Below are positions 28,414 through 37,400 of a DNA stretch of 64,000 nucleotides, one piece after another. The notes below the pieces were generated by a model that searched no databases, had not been told where the DNA came from, and saw nothing but the letters and a program-made list of their open reading frames with translations. This DNA comes from Aliivibrio sp. EL58 (GTDB lineage: Bacteria; Pseudomonadota; Gammaproteobacteria; Enterobacterales; Vibrionaceae), in assembly GCF_900312675.1 (NCBI RefSeq), contig NZ_OMPC01000009.1:620001-684000 (forward strand). Reading direction: 5' to 3'. How positions within the stretch are numbered: the first letter of the stretch is position 1; the number at the start of each line of letters is the position of its first letter. The position numbers were made by a program, and so were the translations under genes.

Positions 28414-29667
28414 TTAAAATTCGTGATCCGCGGTATCAGGGTTTAAGCTTGTAATACCAATCACATTTGCTGCGCGCTCAATGGATGCCGTTTGCAATAC
28501 TAGTGACATGATTGATTTGTTTACCAATGCATTACCCGCTGCATTATCTGATGCAATCAACTGGTCGAAATGTTGGTTATCTTTTTCAGCCGCTGACACT
28601 AACGTACCAACTTGAGTGCGCGTTGCATCAAATTGTTGTTTAATTTCTTTCGCTGCTTTTTTATCTGTTTTAGCAACAAGATCATGGATACTTGGGCCAG
28701 ATAATAGAGAGCCATCAGCACGCGTATAAGTACCTGTGTAAACGTTATAGATACCTTGCTCATTATAATAATGAGAGTTGTGCGTGTTATCAGAGAAACA
28801 ATCGTGCTCATCTTCGGTAGAATTTGCTTCTAATGCTACTTTCATACGCTCACCAGCCAGTTCACCTAGCGATAATGAACCCATGCCAAACAACATTTTG
28901 CGTAAACCTTGTGTTGAAGACTCAGATAGCAGCTCAGCTCGGTAGTTTTTCTCACCTTCTTTCCACTGTTTTTCCATCCAAGATAAATCTTTAATTAACA
29001 ACTCAGAAGCCGATTTTAAATACTCAGCACGACGCTCACAGTTTCCATTAGTACATACAGATCCAATAACATAATCGGTATATGGCCGCTCACCTGCCCC
29101 TGCATTCGTGCCATTTAGATCTTGGCCCCATAGAAGAAACTCAATCGCATGGTAACCTGTTGCTACGTTTGCCTCTGAACCACCAAGCTCATTAAGATCA
29201 GCCAATTTATCCGCTTCAATGCTTTTCACATCCAGAGTTTCTGCACCAATTTTGATTGAGGTAGAAGCAACGATATTTGCTTTAGCGCCATCATTACCTA
29301 ATTCATATTGATAATCATCAGCCACATAATCAATTAAGCCTTCATCTAATGGCCATGCGTTTAATTGCCCTTCCCAATCATCAACTATCGCATTACCAAA
29401 ACGGAACACTTCTGATTGTTGGTAAGGTACTCGCGCTGCTTTCCATGCTGTTTTAACCGTTTGTAAGCCTTTCTCAGATGGGTTATTTAAAAAAGTGTGA
29501 ATGGCTTTATCAAGTTGCTGAGCTGTCGTTAGTGAATCACTGTATACCGCGTGTGCAATGTCAGCATAATGCTCTACCACATCCGCTTCTGTTGCTGCAT
29601 AAGAAAAAGTCGGTAATACAAAAAGTGATACTGTAATGATATTTCGAGCAAATTTGACGTGGTTCAT
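28414..29667 (-). CDS. Imelysin-family iron-regulated protein (first gene of cluster)
   Basis: 417 residues from the ATG at 29667, chosen because AAGGA precedes it and a signal peptide begins there (ending FSYA before ATEAD). The imelysin GxHxxE motif is present as GYHAIEFLLWGQDLNG. The typical repeat of two four-helix bundles fits the length. Homologues (IrpA and similar) are periplasmic or surface-anchored, induced by iron limitation. Two Fur-like boxes lie in the promoter region. First gene of a cluster with DUF1111, a second imelysin and DUF1513. An attenuator-like hairpin follows it. Confidence 0.9.
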   Translation of the reverse strand: MNHVKFARNIITVSLFVLPTFSYAATEADVVEHYADIAHAVYSDSLTTAQQLDKAIHTFLNNPSEKGLQTVKTAWKAARVPYQQSEVFRFGNAIVDDWEGQLNAWPLDEGLIDYVADDYQYELGNDGAKANIVASTSIKIGAETLDVKSIEADKLADLNELGGSEANVATGYHAIEFLLWGQDLNGTNAGAGERPYTDYVIGSVCTNGNCERRAEYLKSASELLIKDLSWMEKQWKEGEKNYRAELLSESSTQGLRKMLFGMGSLSLGELAGERMKVALEANSTEDEHDCFSDNTHNSHYYNEQGIYNVYTGTYTRADGSLLSGPSIHDLVAKTDKKAAKEIKQQFDATRTQVGTLVSAAEKDNQHFDQLIASDNAAGNALVNKSIMSLVLQTASIERAANVIGITSLNPDTADHEF

Positions 29668-29731
29668 AAATCGTCCTTGTTGAGCAAATGAATAGAATAT
29701 GTAAACCATTAAGTAAAATCTGTAAGAATCT

Positions 29732-29801
29732 ATTAATGATAATAATTTTTATTCGCGTAATATACCCAAAACAAATAGGAATGCAAATATTTATCATTTA
29801 G
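29732..29801 (-). promoter_or_regulatory. Two Fur-box-like sites before the iron cluster
   Basis: 29732-29750 (ATTAATGATAATAATTTTT) matches the 19-base Fur consensus at 14 positions. 29783-29801, read on the minus strand as CTAAATGATAAATATTTGC, matches at 12. Both contain ATGATAA. They lie 65 to 135 bases before the imelysin start, where Fur would block transcription when iron is plentiful. Confidence 0.68.
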
Positions 29802-29824
29802 ATTTGATATTGAGCTATAGATAC

Positions 29825-29851
29825 AAAAAAGCCCCATCAAGTGATGAGGCT
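29825..29851 (-). terminator. ribA terminator
   Basis: AGCCTCATCA and TGATGGGGCT (minus sense) pair with one wobble or mismatch and run into six T residues, about 40 bases after ribA. Confidence 0.85.
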
Positions 29852-29890
29852 CTTAAATTACAACTTTCAAGTCATTATCTAAATAATAGT

Positions 29891-30490
29891 TTATTCATCT
29901 AAATCAAGTTTATGACCATGAGCAGCCTTAGCTTTCAAGTAATGCTCATTGCCTTGTTTAATATGTGCATGCGTATTAACCACAGACTCAAGTTCGATGC
30001 CATAGTTTTGAATGTCTTCAATTTTCTTTGGGTTATTAGTGACTAATTTAATCTTAGAAAGGCCTAACGCTTCAAGCATTTGAGCTGCTTCTTTAAAGTC
30101 ACGTAAGTCATCACCAAAACCTAAGTGGTTATTAGCCTCATAGGTATTCATGCCTTGGCTTTGAAGCTCATAAGCATCCAGTTTATTATACAAACCAATA
30201 CCACGTCCCTCTTGGCGAAGATATAAAATAATACCGCCACTTTCAGACATACGATTAATAGTTTCTTCTAACTGCTCACCGCAATCACAACGTGATGAGT
30301 GAAATACGTCCCCTGTTAGACATTCTGAATGCATGCGAACCAGAGGCGATGTTTGATTCTTATCTGCATGATTAAAGATAACAGCAACATGCTCTTTTTC
30401 AGTCTCTAACCCTTCAAATGAAAGCATCTCTGCAGGGATATTGCTTCTTTGCCCTACTTTTAATTCTATACGAGCTCTTACGTTTGCCAT
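29891..30490 (-). CDS. ribA: GTP cyclohydrolase II, riboflavin synthesis
   Basis: 199 residues (E. coli 196). It opens GTP to the pyrimidine precursor of riboflavin. The zinc cysteines are in [18 protein letters not shown], the catalytic region in [14 protein letters not shown], and the conserved [10 protein letters not shown] follows. It is the stand-alone enzyme, without a fused RibB domain. No FMN riboswitch-like element is visible upstream. It is flanked by its own terminator and stands between the alcohol dehydrogenase and the iron cluster. Confidence 0.96.
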   Translation of the reverse strand: MANVRARIELKVGQRSNIPAEMLSFEGLETEKEHVAVIFNHADKNQTSPLVRMHSECLTGDVFHSSRCDCGEQLEETINRMSESGGIILYLRQEGRGIGLYNKLDAYELQSQGMNTYEANNHLGFGDDLRDFKEAAQMLEALGLSKIKLVTNNPKKIEDIQNYGIELESVVNTHAHIKQGNEHYLKAKAAHGHKLDLDE

Positions 30491-30585
30491 GCTGATTTAC
30501 TGCCTTTTTCAATGAGAAGATCAGACCTTCTACGATTTAATCAGATAAAAAGATCATAAGCATACCTAGCAAATATGCAAGAATC

Positions 30586-30615
30586 AAAAAAAAGGCCCAA
30601 CAAATGTTAGACCTT
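30586..30615 (-). terminator. Terminator of the alcohol dehydrogenase gene
   Basis: AAGGTCTAACA and TGTTGGGCCTT (minus sense) pair over 11 positions including two G-U pairs, followed by an eight-T tract; 35 bases after the stop. Confidence 0.82.
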
Positions 30616-30649
30616 TACGTACTTAATTAATACTTTTATAAATAAGCGA

Positions 30650-31795
30650 TTACATAGCCGCTTTAAAAATGCTCACAATTTCTTCATGCGTTGCTTGTTT
30701 TGGGTTAGTAAAACCACACGCATCTTTCAATGCATTTTCAGCTAGCGTATCGAAATCTTCTTCTTTTGCATTCAGCGCTGTCAGGCCAGAAGGGATACCT
30801 ACGTCAGTTGATAGCACTTTAATTGCATCCAATGCCGCTTGAGCACCTTCTTCATTGGTCATGCCTTCAACATTTACGCCCATTGCTTTTGCTACGTCTT
30901 TTAAACGCTCAGGACATACTTTAGCATTGTAGCTTTGTACATGAGGAAGAAGGATTGCATTACATACCCCATGTGGAAGGTCGTAAAAACCACCCAATTG
31001 ATGCGCCATTGCGTGAACATAGCCTAAAGATGCATTGTTAAATGCCATACCCGCCATGAATTGTGCATACGCCATTTGCTCACGAGCTTCAAGATTTTGT
31101 CCATCTTCTACTGCGGTACGTAAATGCGCTTGGATCAATTCCATCGCTTTAATCGCTACCGCATCAGTCACAGGTGTTGCTGCAATTGATACATACGCTT
31201 CGATTGCATGTGTTAATGCATCCATACCTGTTGCTGCCGTTAATGATGCCGGTTTAGCAAGCATCAATTCAGGATCGTTTACTGACATTAATGGCGTGGT
31301 GTGTTTATCAACAATAGCCATTTTAATGTGACGAGCTTCATCAGTAATAATACAGAAACGCGTCATTTCTGATGCCGTGCCTGCAGTTGTATTAATAGCA
31401 ACAAGTGGCATTTGAGGTTTTGGCGATTGATCTACGCCTTCGTAATCTGCAATTTCACCGCCATTAGCGGCAACTAACGCAATACCTTTAGCGCAATCAT
31501 GTGGAGAACCACCACCTAAGGAGATAACTAAGTCACACTGATTTTCTTGTAGGATTTTAAGACCTGCGTTTACGTTACCAATGGTTGGGTTTGGCTGAGT
31601 ACCGTCAAACACCGCAACTTCTACGCCGCGCTCAGCTAATAAATCAGAAACTTGTTTTACCATGCCGATAGCGACTAATACGTTATCAGTCACGATTAAC
31701 GCTTTTTTGTAGCCTTGAGATTTAATGCTATCCATTGACTCAGCAAGACAACCAGCACCCATTAAATTTACGCTAGGGATAAAAAATGCACTCAT
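30650..31795 (-). CDS. yiaY: Iron-containing alcohol dehydrogenase, YiaY-like
   Basis: 381 residues (E. coli YiaY 383) and nearly colinear with it. Family III alcohol dehydrogenase: NAD-binding [13 protein letters not shown], then the metal-ligand stretch [12 protein letters not shown] and [19 protein letters not shown], which supply one Asp and three His. It interconverts primary alcohols and aldehydes, probably under fermentation. GGAG stands 6 bases before the ATG at 31795; the upstream TTG at 31807 overlaps that site and is not the start. A monocistronic gene with its own terminator. Confidence 0.92.
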   Translation of the reverse strand: MSAFFIPSVNLMGAGCLAESMDSIKSQGYKKALIVTDNVLVAIGMVKQVSDLLAERGVEVAVFDGTQPNPTIGNVNAGLKILQENQCDLVISLGGGSPHDCAKGIALVAANGGEIADYEGVDQSPKPQMPLVAINTTAGTASEMTRFCIITDEARHIKMAIVDKHTTPLMSVNDPELMLAKPASLTAATGMDALTHAIEAYVSIAATPVTDAVAIKAMELIQAHLRTAVEDGQNLEAREQMAYAQFMAGMAFNNASLGYVHAMAHQLGGFYDLPHGVCNAILLPHVQSYNAKVCPERLKDVAKAMGVNVEGMTNEEGAQAALDAIKVLSTDVGIPSGLTALNAKEEDFDTLAENALKDACGFTNPKQATHEEIVSIFKAAM

Positions 31796-31987
31796 AACCA
31801 ACTCCAATATAATTTATATAAATTTTAAGAACTGATTATGTTGTAACATTGATAAGGTTAATAACTTTTTGATCTAAGACAATTTCTGCAATAAGTAACT
31901 ATACGTTACAGTAAAATCGAGACTTGCATCATACTTTGTAGGTAGGCGAATAGAAAAAAGAAGAGAATACGTTAATTAATTGATAAA

Positions 31988-32015
31988 AAAGCCAATAAAA
32001 CTAATTATTGGCTTT
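31988..32015 (-). terminator. Terminator of the acidic hypothetical gene
   Basis: AAAGCCAATAA and TTATTGGCTTT pair over 11 bp around a 6-nt loop, with A/T tracts on both sides; 19 bases after the stop of the gene at 32034. Confidence 0.8.
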
Positions 32016-32033
32016 AAAAAGTATGAACTATTC

Positions 32034-32384
32034 CTAAGAACGCTTTGGCTGCTGGTAAGTTTTACCTGCGGCTTGGTACGTTTCTTTTTGCTTGATGTCG
32101 AACATTGCATAGAAGAACCAAGCAACGAATTTAATGACGTCGTCACCTTCGTTCATGATCCACTCTGCAAGCTCTTGCGCTTCGCCATTTTCGTCTTCAT
32201 CATTAAATACATGATAAATACGTTGCTCGCCTTCAACTTCAGCAAGACGGAATTGACCAGCTAACGATTGTGCTGCATCAACAATATCTTGGTCTTCGCA
32301 TGCTTTTAATGCTTCTAGCACTTGAGGAAGGTTTTCTTTTTGGCATAACTCTTTAACTAGTGTTTCAAATTCATTCTGTTGCAT
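32034..32384 (-). CDS. Conserved-looking acidic hypothetical protein
   Basis: 116 residues, strongly acidic in the middle (NDEDENGEAQELAEW), helical, no signal peptide. I do not recognise a characterised family. The protein-like composition, own terminator and position between yiaY and metC support a real gene. A 94-residue frame on the opposite strand (31980-32264) covers it but looks like a shadow. Function unknown. Confidence 0.65.
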   Translation of the reverse strand: MQQNEFETLVKELCQKENLPQVLEALKACEDQDIVDAAQSLAGQFRLAEVEGEQRIYHVFNDEDENGEAQELAEWIMNEGDDVIKFVAWFFYAMFDIKQKETYQAAGKTYQQPKRS

Positions 32385-32543
32385 TTTTAATCAACTCTTG
32401 TTTTTTATTCAACATTTTAGATAGATGCGGTAATTTTAGCAGCAATAAAAATTTATTCGACCGGAATTCGTTTTAATCCTTGATATTTTGCCTTCACTTT
32501 GGCTTTATGGAGATATTATTTACTTATTATTGAATGGATTCAG

Positions 32544-33734
32544 ATGTCAGATAAATTAGAGACCAAATACGTTACCGCCGGTCGCAGTAAAAAATGGACA
32601 AAAGGCGTGGTAAATCCACCGGTTCAACGCGCCTCTACCGTGGTATTTAATACCGTTGCTGAAAAAACGCACGCCATGATAAACCGCGCAAAACAAACAC
32701 TATTTTATGGGCGCCGTGGCACTGAAACTCACTTCGCCCTACAAGATGCGATGGTTGAGCTCGAAGGTGGTACAGGCTGTGCGTTATATCCTTGTGGTAC
32801 GGCTGCGATTGCCAATGCGATTTTATGTTTTGTAAAAACGGGCGATCATATTTTAATGGTCGATGGCTGCTATGAACCGACTCGGGATTACTGTGACACC
32901 ATCTTGAAGAAAATGGGGATTGAAACTACCTATTACGATCCAATGATTGGTGAAGGCATTCGTGATTTAATTAAACCAAATACCACGGTGCTATTCACTG
33001 AATCGCCTTGTTCTATCACGATGGAAGTGCAAGATGTACCACTACTTGCTCGTATCGCGCATGAATCTGACATTGTGGTTATGCTTGATAATACTTGGGC
33101 TGCGGGTGTGAACTTCTCACCGTTTGATCATGGCGTTGATATCTCAATTCAAGCGGCAACCAAATACATTGTTGGTCATTCTGATGTGATGCTTGGTACC
33201 GCAGTAGCGAATGAAAAGCATTGGGATCAACTGCGTGAGCAAAGCTACTTAATGGGCCAGTGTATTTCACCTGATGATGCGTATCTTGCTATGCGTGGTT
33301 TACGTACTATGGGCGTTCGTCTAAAGCAGCATGAAGCAAGCAGTATTAAAGTTGCTAATTGGTTAGCAGAGCACCCACTGATTGATCATGTTCGTCACCC
33401 TGCACTTGAAAGCTGCCCAGGTAATGATATTTACCAACGTGATTTTAAAGGCTGTAATGGCTTGTTCTCTTTTGTATTAAAACAGTCTGATAGCAAAGCG
33501 ACAACGGCACTGCTTGATGGCATGAGTCATTTTAGTATGGGTTATTCTTGGGGTGGATTTGAAAGTTTGATCTTAGCAAATGAGCCAAAAAGCTTTAATG
33601 CATTAAGAACCGTTGCTCATCCTCAATTTGAAGGCACGTTGATCCGCGTACATATTGGATTAGAAGATGTGGATGATTTGATTGAAGATTTAGAGCAAGG
33701 TTTAGCTCGATATCAAGAGATGTTATCTGCTTAA
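32544..33734 (+). CDS. metC: Cystathionine beta-lyase
   Basis: 396 residues from the ATG at 32544 (E. coli MetC 395). It cleaves cystathionine to homocysteine, pyruvate and ammonia in methionine synthesis. The PLP enzyme signatures are clear: TLFYGRRGTETHFALQ, the aspartate in VVMLDNTWAAG, and the PLP lysine in AATKYIVGHSDVMLG. The frame extends 15 codons upstream, but the shorter form matches family length. I found no convincing MetJ box. Divergent from the acidic hypothetical gene and followed by a terminator. Confidence 0.93.
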   Translation: MSDKLETKYVTAGRSKKWTKGVVNPPVQRASTVVFNTVAEKTHAMINRAKQTLFYGRRGTETHFALQDAMVELEGGTGCALYPCGTAAIANAILCFVKTGDHILMVDGCYEPTRDYCDTILKKMGIETTYYDPMIGEGIRDLIKPNTTVLFTESPCSITMEVQDVPLLARIAHESDIVVMLDNTWAAGVNFSPFDHGVDISIQAATKYIVGHSDVMLGTAVANEKHWDQLREQSYLMGQCISPDDAYLAMRGLRTMGVRLKQHEASSIKVANWLAEHPLIDHVRHPALESCPGNDIYQRDFKGCNGLFSFVLKQSDSKATTALLDGMSHFSMGYSWGGFESLILANEPKSFNALRTVAHPQFEGTLIRVHIGLEDVDDLIEDLEQGLARYQEMLSA

Positions 33735-33759
33735 TTCAGTTTATATCGTTTTTACTTAC

Positions 33760-33793
33760 AAAAATGGCGACTCCTAAATGGGTCGCCATTTTT
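33760..33793 (+). terminator. Bidirectional terminator between metC and DUF2750
   Basis: AAAAATGGCGA and TCGCCATTTTT pair over 11 bp around a 12-nt loop, with T tracts in both directions; it serves both converging genes. Confidence 0.87.
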
Positions 33794-33811
33794 ATTTATA
33801 TTAATTCAATA

Positions 33812-34198
33812 TTAACGCTTTCTTTCTTGTTTTGTTAATTCAAAATCAAATTCGTCAGGGAACAATACTTGCCCTTCTTCATTTTGATTAGGGAATACAA
33901 CAACCGCTAATTCATCATCTTCAAGACCTGTAGTCCAACGGCTGTGCCATTTGTTTAGAGAGATAGATTCAGCTTTACATACATCCCATTCGCCTGTTGC
34001 CCATGCTTCTGCAAACTCTTTATTTGGCCATACAGGAACGCAATCTTCTTCTTCGGTATTCAACATCACACAACCGTGCTCATCAGTCAAAATCCAAATC
34101 TCACGATTAGCGACAACTTCTTTCATAAAATAAGTAAAACGCTCTTCTTCATGAGAATTTACGATTTTGTCCATTGCTTGTTGATCTAATTGGCTCAT
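33812..34198 (-). CDS. DUF2750 family protein
   Basis: 128 residues recognised as DUF2750 by the order EIWILTDEHGC, VPVWPNKEFAEAWATGEW, SLNKWHSRWTTGLEDDELAVVVFPN. It is a small soluble domain widespread in proteobacteria with no known activity; some relatives resemble immunity or regulatory proteins. No signal peptide. It stands alone, convergent with metC and separated from the upstream efflux operon by a terminator. Confidence 0.8.
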   Translation of the reverse strand: MSQLDQQAMDKIVNSHEEERFTYFMKEVVANREIWILTDEHGCVMLNTEEEDCVPVWPNKEFAEAWATGEWDVCKAESISLNKWHSRWTTGLEDDELAVVVFPNQNEEGQVLFPDEFDFELTKQERKR

Positions 34199-34263
34199 TT
34201 ACTGTTCCTAATATGTGGACTGCATTTGTATTATCCAGATTGATACAGATAGAATATCACAAA

Positions 34264-34297
34264 AAAAGCCCATACTAGATATTCTAATATGGGCTTT
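34264..34297 (-). terminator. Terminator of the RND efflux operon
   Basis: AAAAGCCCATATTAG and CTAGTATGGGCTTTT (minus sense) pair with one wobble and run into T residues, 26 bases after the pump gene. Confidence 0.87.
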
Positions 34298-34322
34298 TGA
34301 ACATTTATTCTATGCGTCTATT

Positions 34323-37300
34323 TTAGTATTCGACGACTTTAATTTTATGGAACATGCGGTACAGCACAGGAACCACAATCAAGGTCAGTACGGTTGCAAA
34401 ACCTAAACCAAACATAATGGTTACGGCCATTGGTTTGAAGAAGGTATCTGGCAATAGTGGGATCATACCTAGAATCGTAGTGATCGCCGCCATACAAACC
34501 GGACGAACACGACTCAATGCGGCATCAACTACTGCATGGTAGGGTTCTTTTCCTGAATGTATTTCTATCTCAATTTGATCAAGTAGTACGATGCCGTTTT
34601 TCAACAGCATGCCACTTAAACTCAAGAAGCCAAGTAGTGCCATAAAGCCAAATGGGGTATTAAGCAAGAGTAGACCACTGGTTACGCCAATCAGTGCTAA
34701 TGGCACGGTTAACCAAACAATCACCGACTCTTTCACACTATTAAACAAGAACACAGTCACTAAGAACATGAACAGGTAACCCATTGGCATAGTTTGGAAT
34801 AATGACGCTTGAGCATCACGAGACGATTCATACTCACCACCCCACTCCAAGCTGTAACCCGTAGGGAAATCAATCGCTTCAATTTGTGGTTGTAAACGTT
34901 TTTGTAATGTTGCTGCTGTTTCTTCACCAAGGATATCTGGATCTGCCATTACGGTTAACATACGTTTACGGTTTTTACGCACGATCAGTGGATCTTCCCA
35001 AATTACGTCATAACCCAATACTACTTGTTGTAGTGGAATGTATTGTGACAGCGCTGGGCTCCAAATTTTCATCCCTTCAATGGTGCTGATATCAACACGT
35101 TCATTTTCAGGTAAACGAGTAACGATAGGCATCAATGTTGTGCCATCACGATAAACACCAATCGCTTTGCCAGAGAACGCCATTTCAAGCAGTTCATTAA
35201 CATCTGTTTTTGAAATACCGTAACGACGAGCCTGACTTTCGTTAAATTGAGGTTCAAGCACTTTAGTACGTTCACGCCAATCATGACGAACGTTTGTCGC
35301 GCCAGAATCGTTATGCATCACTTCAATCACTTGCGCAGCTAAACCACGAAGTATTGTAGGATCGGCACCTACAATTCTTGCTTCAACTTTCGCACCACCA
35401 CCTGGACCTAATTCAATTTGTTTCAATTTGTATTGGACTTGAGGATAGTTGGCTTCAATGTGCAGACGGAACTTCGCCATTAAATCCGGTAGAGCTTGAT
35501 AATCATCAACTCTTGTCATAATTTCGCCATAAGCGGCGTAACTCTTCTCCGGTGCGTAAGTCAGCATGAATCGTTGCAAGCCTTTACCGGCTGTCGTCGT
35601 TACATGTTCAATATGTTTTTGCTCTAGTATCCATTCTTCTAACTCTTTTAATGTGTCGTTAGTTGAGCGAATATCCGTACCTTCAGGCATCCATACATCA
35701 ACCATAAAGATTGGCGTGGTTGAAGATGGAAAGAAAGACTGTTTAACTTTCGTAAAGCCATACATGCTACCGCCAAGCGCAACAACCAAGATAAGCATGG
35801 TTGCTAACGAATAGCGCATACAAAACTCAAGGAAACGCTTGTAGATCACAAAGATCATCCCATTATATGGGTCTTTTTCTTCTAAGCTTTCCTCTTCATT
35901 TTGTACTGTTTCTTTAAAAAACAAAGAAGCAAAGAATGGTGTGAGAGAAATAGCAGTAAACCAGCTCAGCATCAGTGAGATAAGTAGAACGGTAAACAGC
36001 GTTCCACAGTACTCACCCGTTGCATCATCAGATAGACCTATTGGAGCGAACGCTGTTACCGCAATAACTGTCGCACCTAGCAGTGGCCATTTTGTCTGCG
36101 TGACAATGTCGGTTGCCGCTTGCATTCTCGTTCGGCCTTTTTGCATACCGATGAGAATACCTTCGACCACCACAATGGCATTATCTACCAACATCCCTAA
36201 GGCAATAACTAAAGCGCCTAATGAAATACGTTGTAAGTCGATTGCAAAGTACTTCATGAAAACAAAAGTACCCGATACCGTTAATAACAGGATAAGTCCA
36301 ATCAATAAGCCTGAGCGAACCCCCATAAAGAACAATAGTACAATGATAACGATAGCAACGGCTTGCCCAAGACTGACCACAAAGCCACTTACTGATTTAT
36401 CTACTTCTTTTGGTTGGCTATATATCTCTGAAATATCAATGCCGATTGGCTGCTGCTCTTTCAGCTCTAACATTCGCTGATCAACGAGTTTCCCGATCTC
36501 GACAACGTTAACGCCAGCACTAAATGAAACACCCATGTTCAAGGCAAAATTACCATTAAAGTTAACCAAATTACTCGGTACTTCAACATAACCACGTTTT
36601 ACTTCAGCAATATCTTTTAGATAAATAAGCCCCTGTGCGCCGCCTTCGGTAATAATTAAATCACCTAACTGTGATACATCTTCAAACTCGCCCGTTGGGT
36701 GTATTTGAATGTATTCAGAACCAATCTTGACTGCACCAGCACTAGATACTGTATTTTGATTTGAAAGTAAACTGTACAGCGTCTGCGGTGAGATACCTAA
36801 GCTTGTCATGCGCTTTAAAGAGGCTTCAATAAAGACTTGCTCTTGTTGTACGCCAGATACAGAGACTTTACTTACACCATCAACAAGCTCTAGTTCACGA
36901 CGTAAATAATCAACATAATCAAGCAACTCTTTATAGGAATACCCTTGACCTGTAACGGCTAAAAGCACCCCATAAACATCACCAAAATCATCAATAACAG
37001 ATGGTTCTCCAACTCCCGGTGGCAATTGACGTTTTAAGTCATTCACTTTTCGGCGCAGTTCATCCCAAATTTGTGGAAGGTCATCAGGTCCATAATTGTT
37101 TTTCATGGTTACCGTTATTTGCGATAATCCACGACTTGAAAGCGAATTAACTTCATCAACATAAGTTAATTGTTGGATCGCCTTCTCTAAAGGATAAGTA
37201 ACCTCTTCTTCCACTTGTTCAGGGGTTGCACCTGGGTAGTTGGTTACTACCATGGCATCTTTAATGGTAAAGGCAGGGTCTTCTAATCGCCCCAAACCAA

Positions 37301-37400
37301 AGAAAGCAGATGTACCACCAATCATAAAGATCAGAGTCAACATCCAGCTAATGACTTTATTTTGTATAAAGTAAGCCGCAATTCCTTTTTCTTGACTCAT
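34323..37400 (-). CDS. RND efflux pump inner-membrane transporter (VexK/VmeV-like)
   Basis: 1025 residues, the usual length of an AcrB-type RND transporter. The first transmembrane helix is at residues 15-35. The periplasmic porter domains contain NYPGATPEQVEEEVTYPLE. The proton-relay helix reads LGALVIALGMLVDNAIVVVEG with its key Asp. It exports hydrophobic compounds as a trimer with adaptors and TolC. The gene starts on the last base of the adjacent adaptor stop codon (overlap of one base). Two adaptor genes with one pump match the V. cholerae VexIJK / V. parahaemolyticus VmeTUV arrangement. Substrates not inferable. Confidence 0.93.
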   Translation of the reverse strand: MSQEKGIAAYFIQNKVISWMLTLIFMIGGTSAFFGLGRLEDPAFTIKDAMVVTNYPGATPEQVEEEVTYPLEKAIQQLTYVDEVNSLSSRGLSQITVTMKNNYGPDDLPQIWDELRRKVNDLKRQLPPGVGEPSVIDDFGDVYGVLLAVTGQGYSYKELLDYVDYLRRELELVDGVSKVSVSGVQQEQVFIEASLKRMTSLGISPQTLYSLLSNQNTVSSAGAVKIGSEYIQIHPTGEFEDVSQLGDLIITEGGAQGLIYLKDIAEVKRGYVEVPSNLVNFNGNFALNMGVSFSAGVNVVEIGKLVDQRMLELKEQQPIGIDISEIYSQPKEVDKSVSGFVVSLGQAVAIVIIVLLFFMGVRSGLLIGLILLLTVSGTFVFMKYFAIDLQRISLGALVIALGMLVDNAIVVVEGILIGMQKGRTRMQAATDIVTQTKWPLLGATVIAVTAFAPIGLSDDATGEYCGTLFTVLLISLMLSWFTAISLTPFFASLFFKETVQNEEESLEEKDPYNGMIFVIYKRFLEFCMRYSLATMLILVVALGGSMYGFTKVKQSFFPSSTTPIFMVDVWMPEGTDIRSTNDTLKELEEWILEQKHIEHVTTTAGKGLQRFMLTYAPEKSYAAYGEIMTRVDDYQALPDLMAKFRLHIEANYPQVQYKLKQIELGPGGGAKVEARIVGADPTILRGLAAQVIEVMHNDSGATNVRHDWRERTKVLEPQFNESQARRYGISKTDVNELLEMAFSGKAIGVYRDGTTLMPIVTRLPENERVDISTIEGMKIWSPALSQYIPLQQVVLGYDVIWEDPLIVRKNRKRMLTVMADPDILGEETAATLQKRLQPQIEAIDFPTGYSLEWGGEYESSRDAQASLFQTMPMGYLFMFLVTVFLFNSVKESVIVWLTVPLALIGVTSGLLLLNTPFGFMALLGFLSLSGMLLKNGIVLLDQIEIEIHSGKEPYHAVVDAALSRVRPVCMAAITTILGMIPLLPDTFFKPMAVTIMFGLGFATVLTLIVVPVLYRMFHKIKVVEY

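Noticed and set aside
31869-31882. FNR-like site upstream of the alcohol dehydrogenase
   Set aside because: Only the TTGAT half matches; the second half has 3 of 5 bases.
31980-32264. 94-residue frame on the plus strand over the acidic hypothetical gene
   Set aside because: It starts inside the terminator hairpin of the minus-strand gene and reads hydrophobic patches generated by acidic codons; the minus-strand reading is more protein-like.
35941-36480. 179-residue open frame on the plus strand inside the RND pump gene
   Set aside because: It lies fully antisense to a strongly conserved pump gene, has a composition typical of a reverse-strand shadow and no ribosome binding site.
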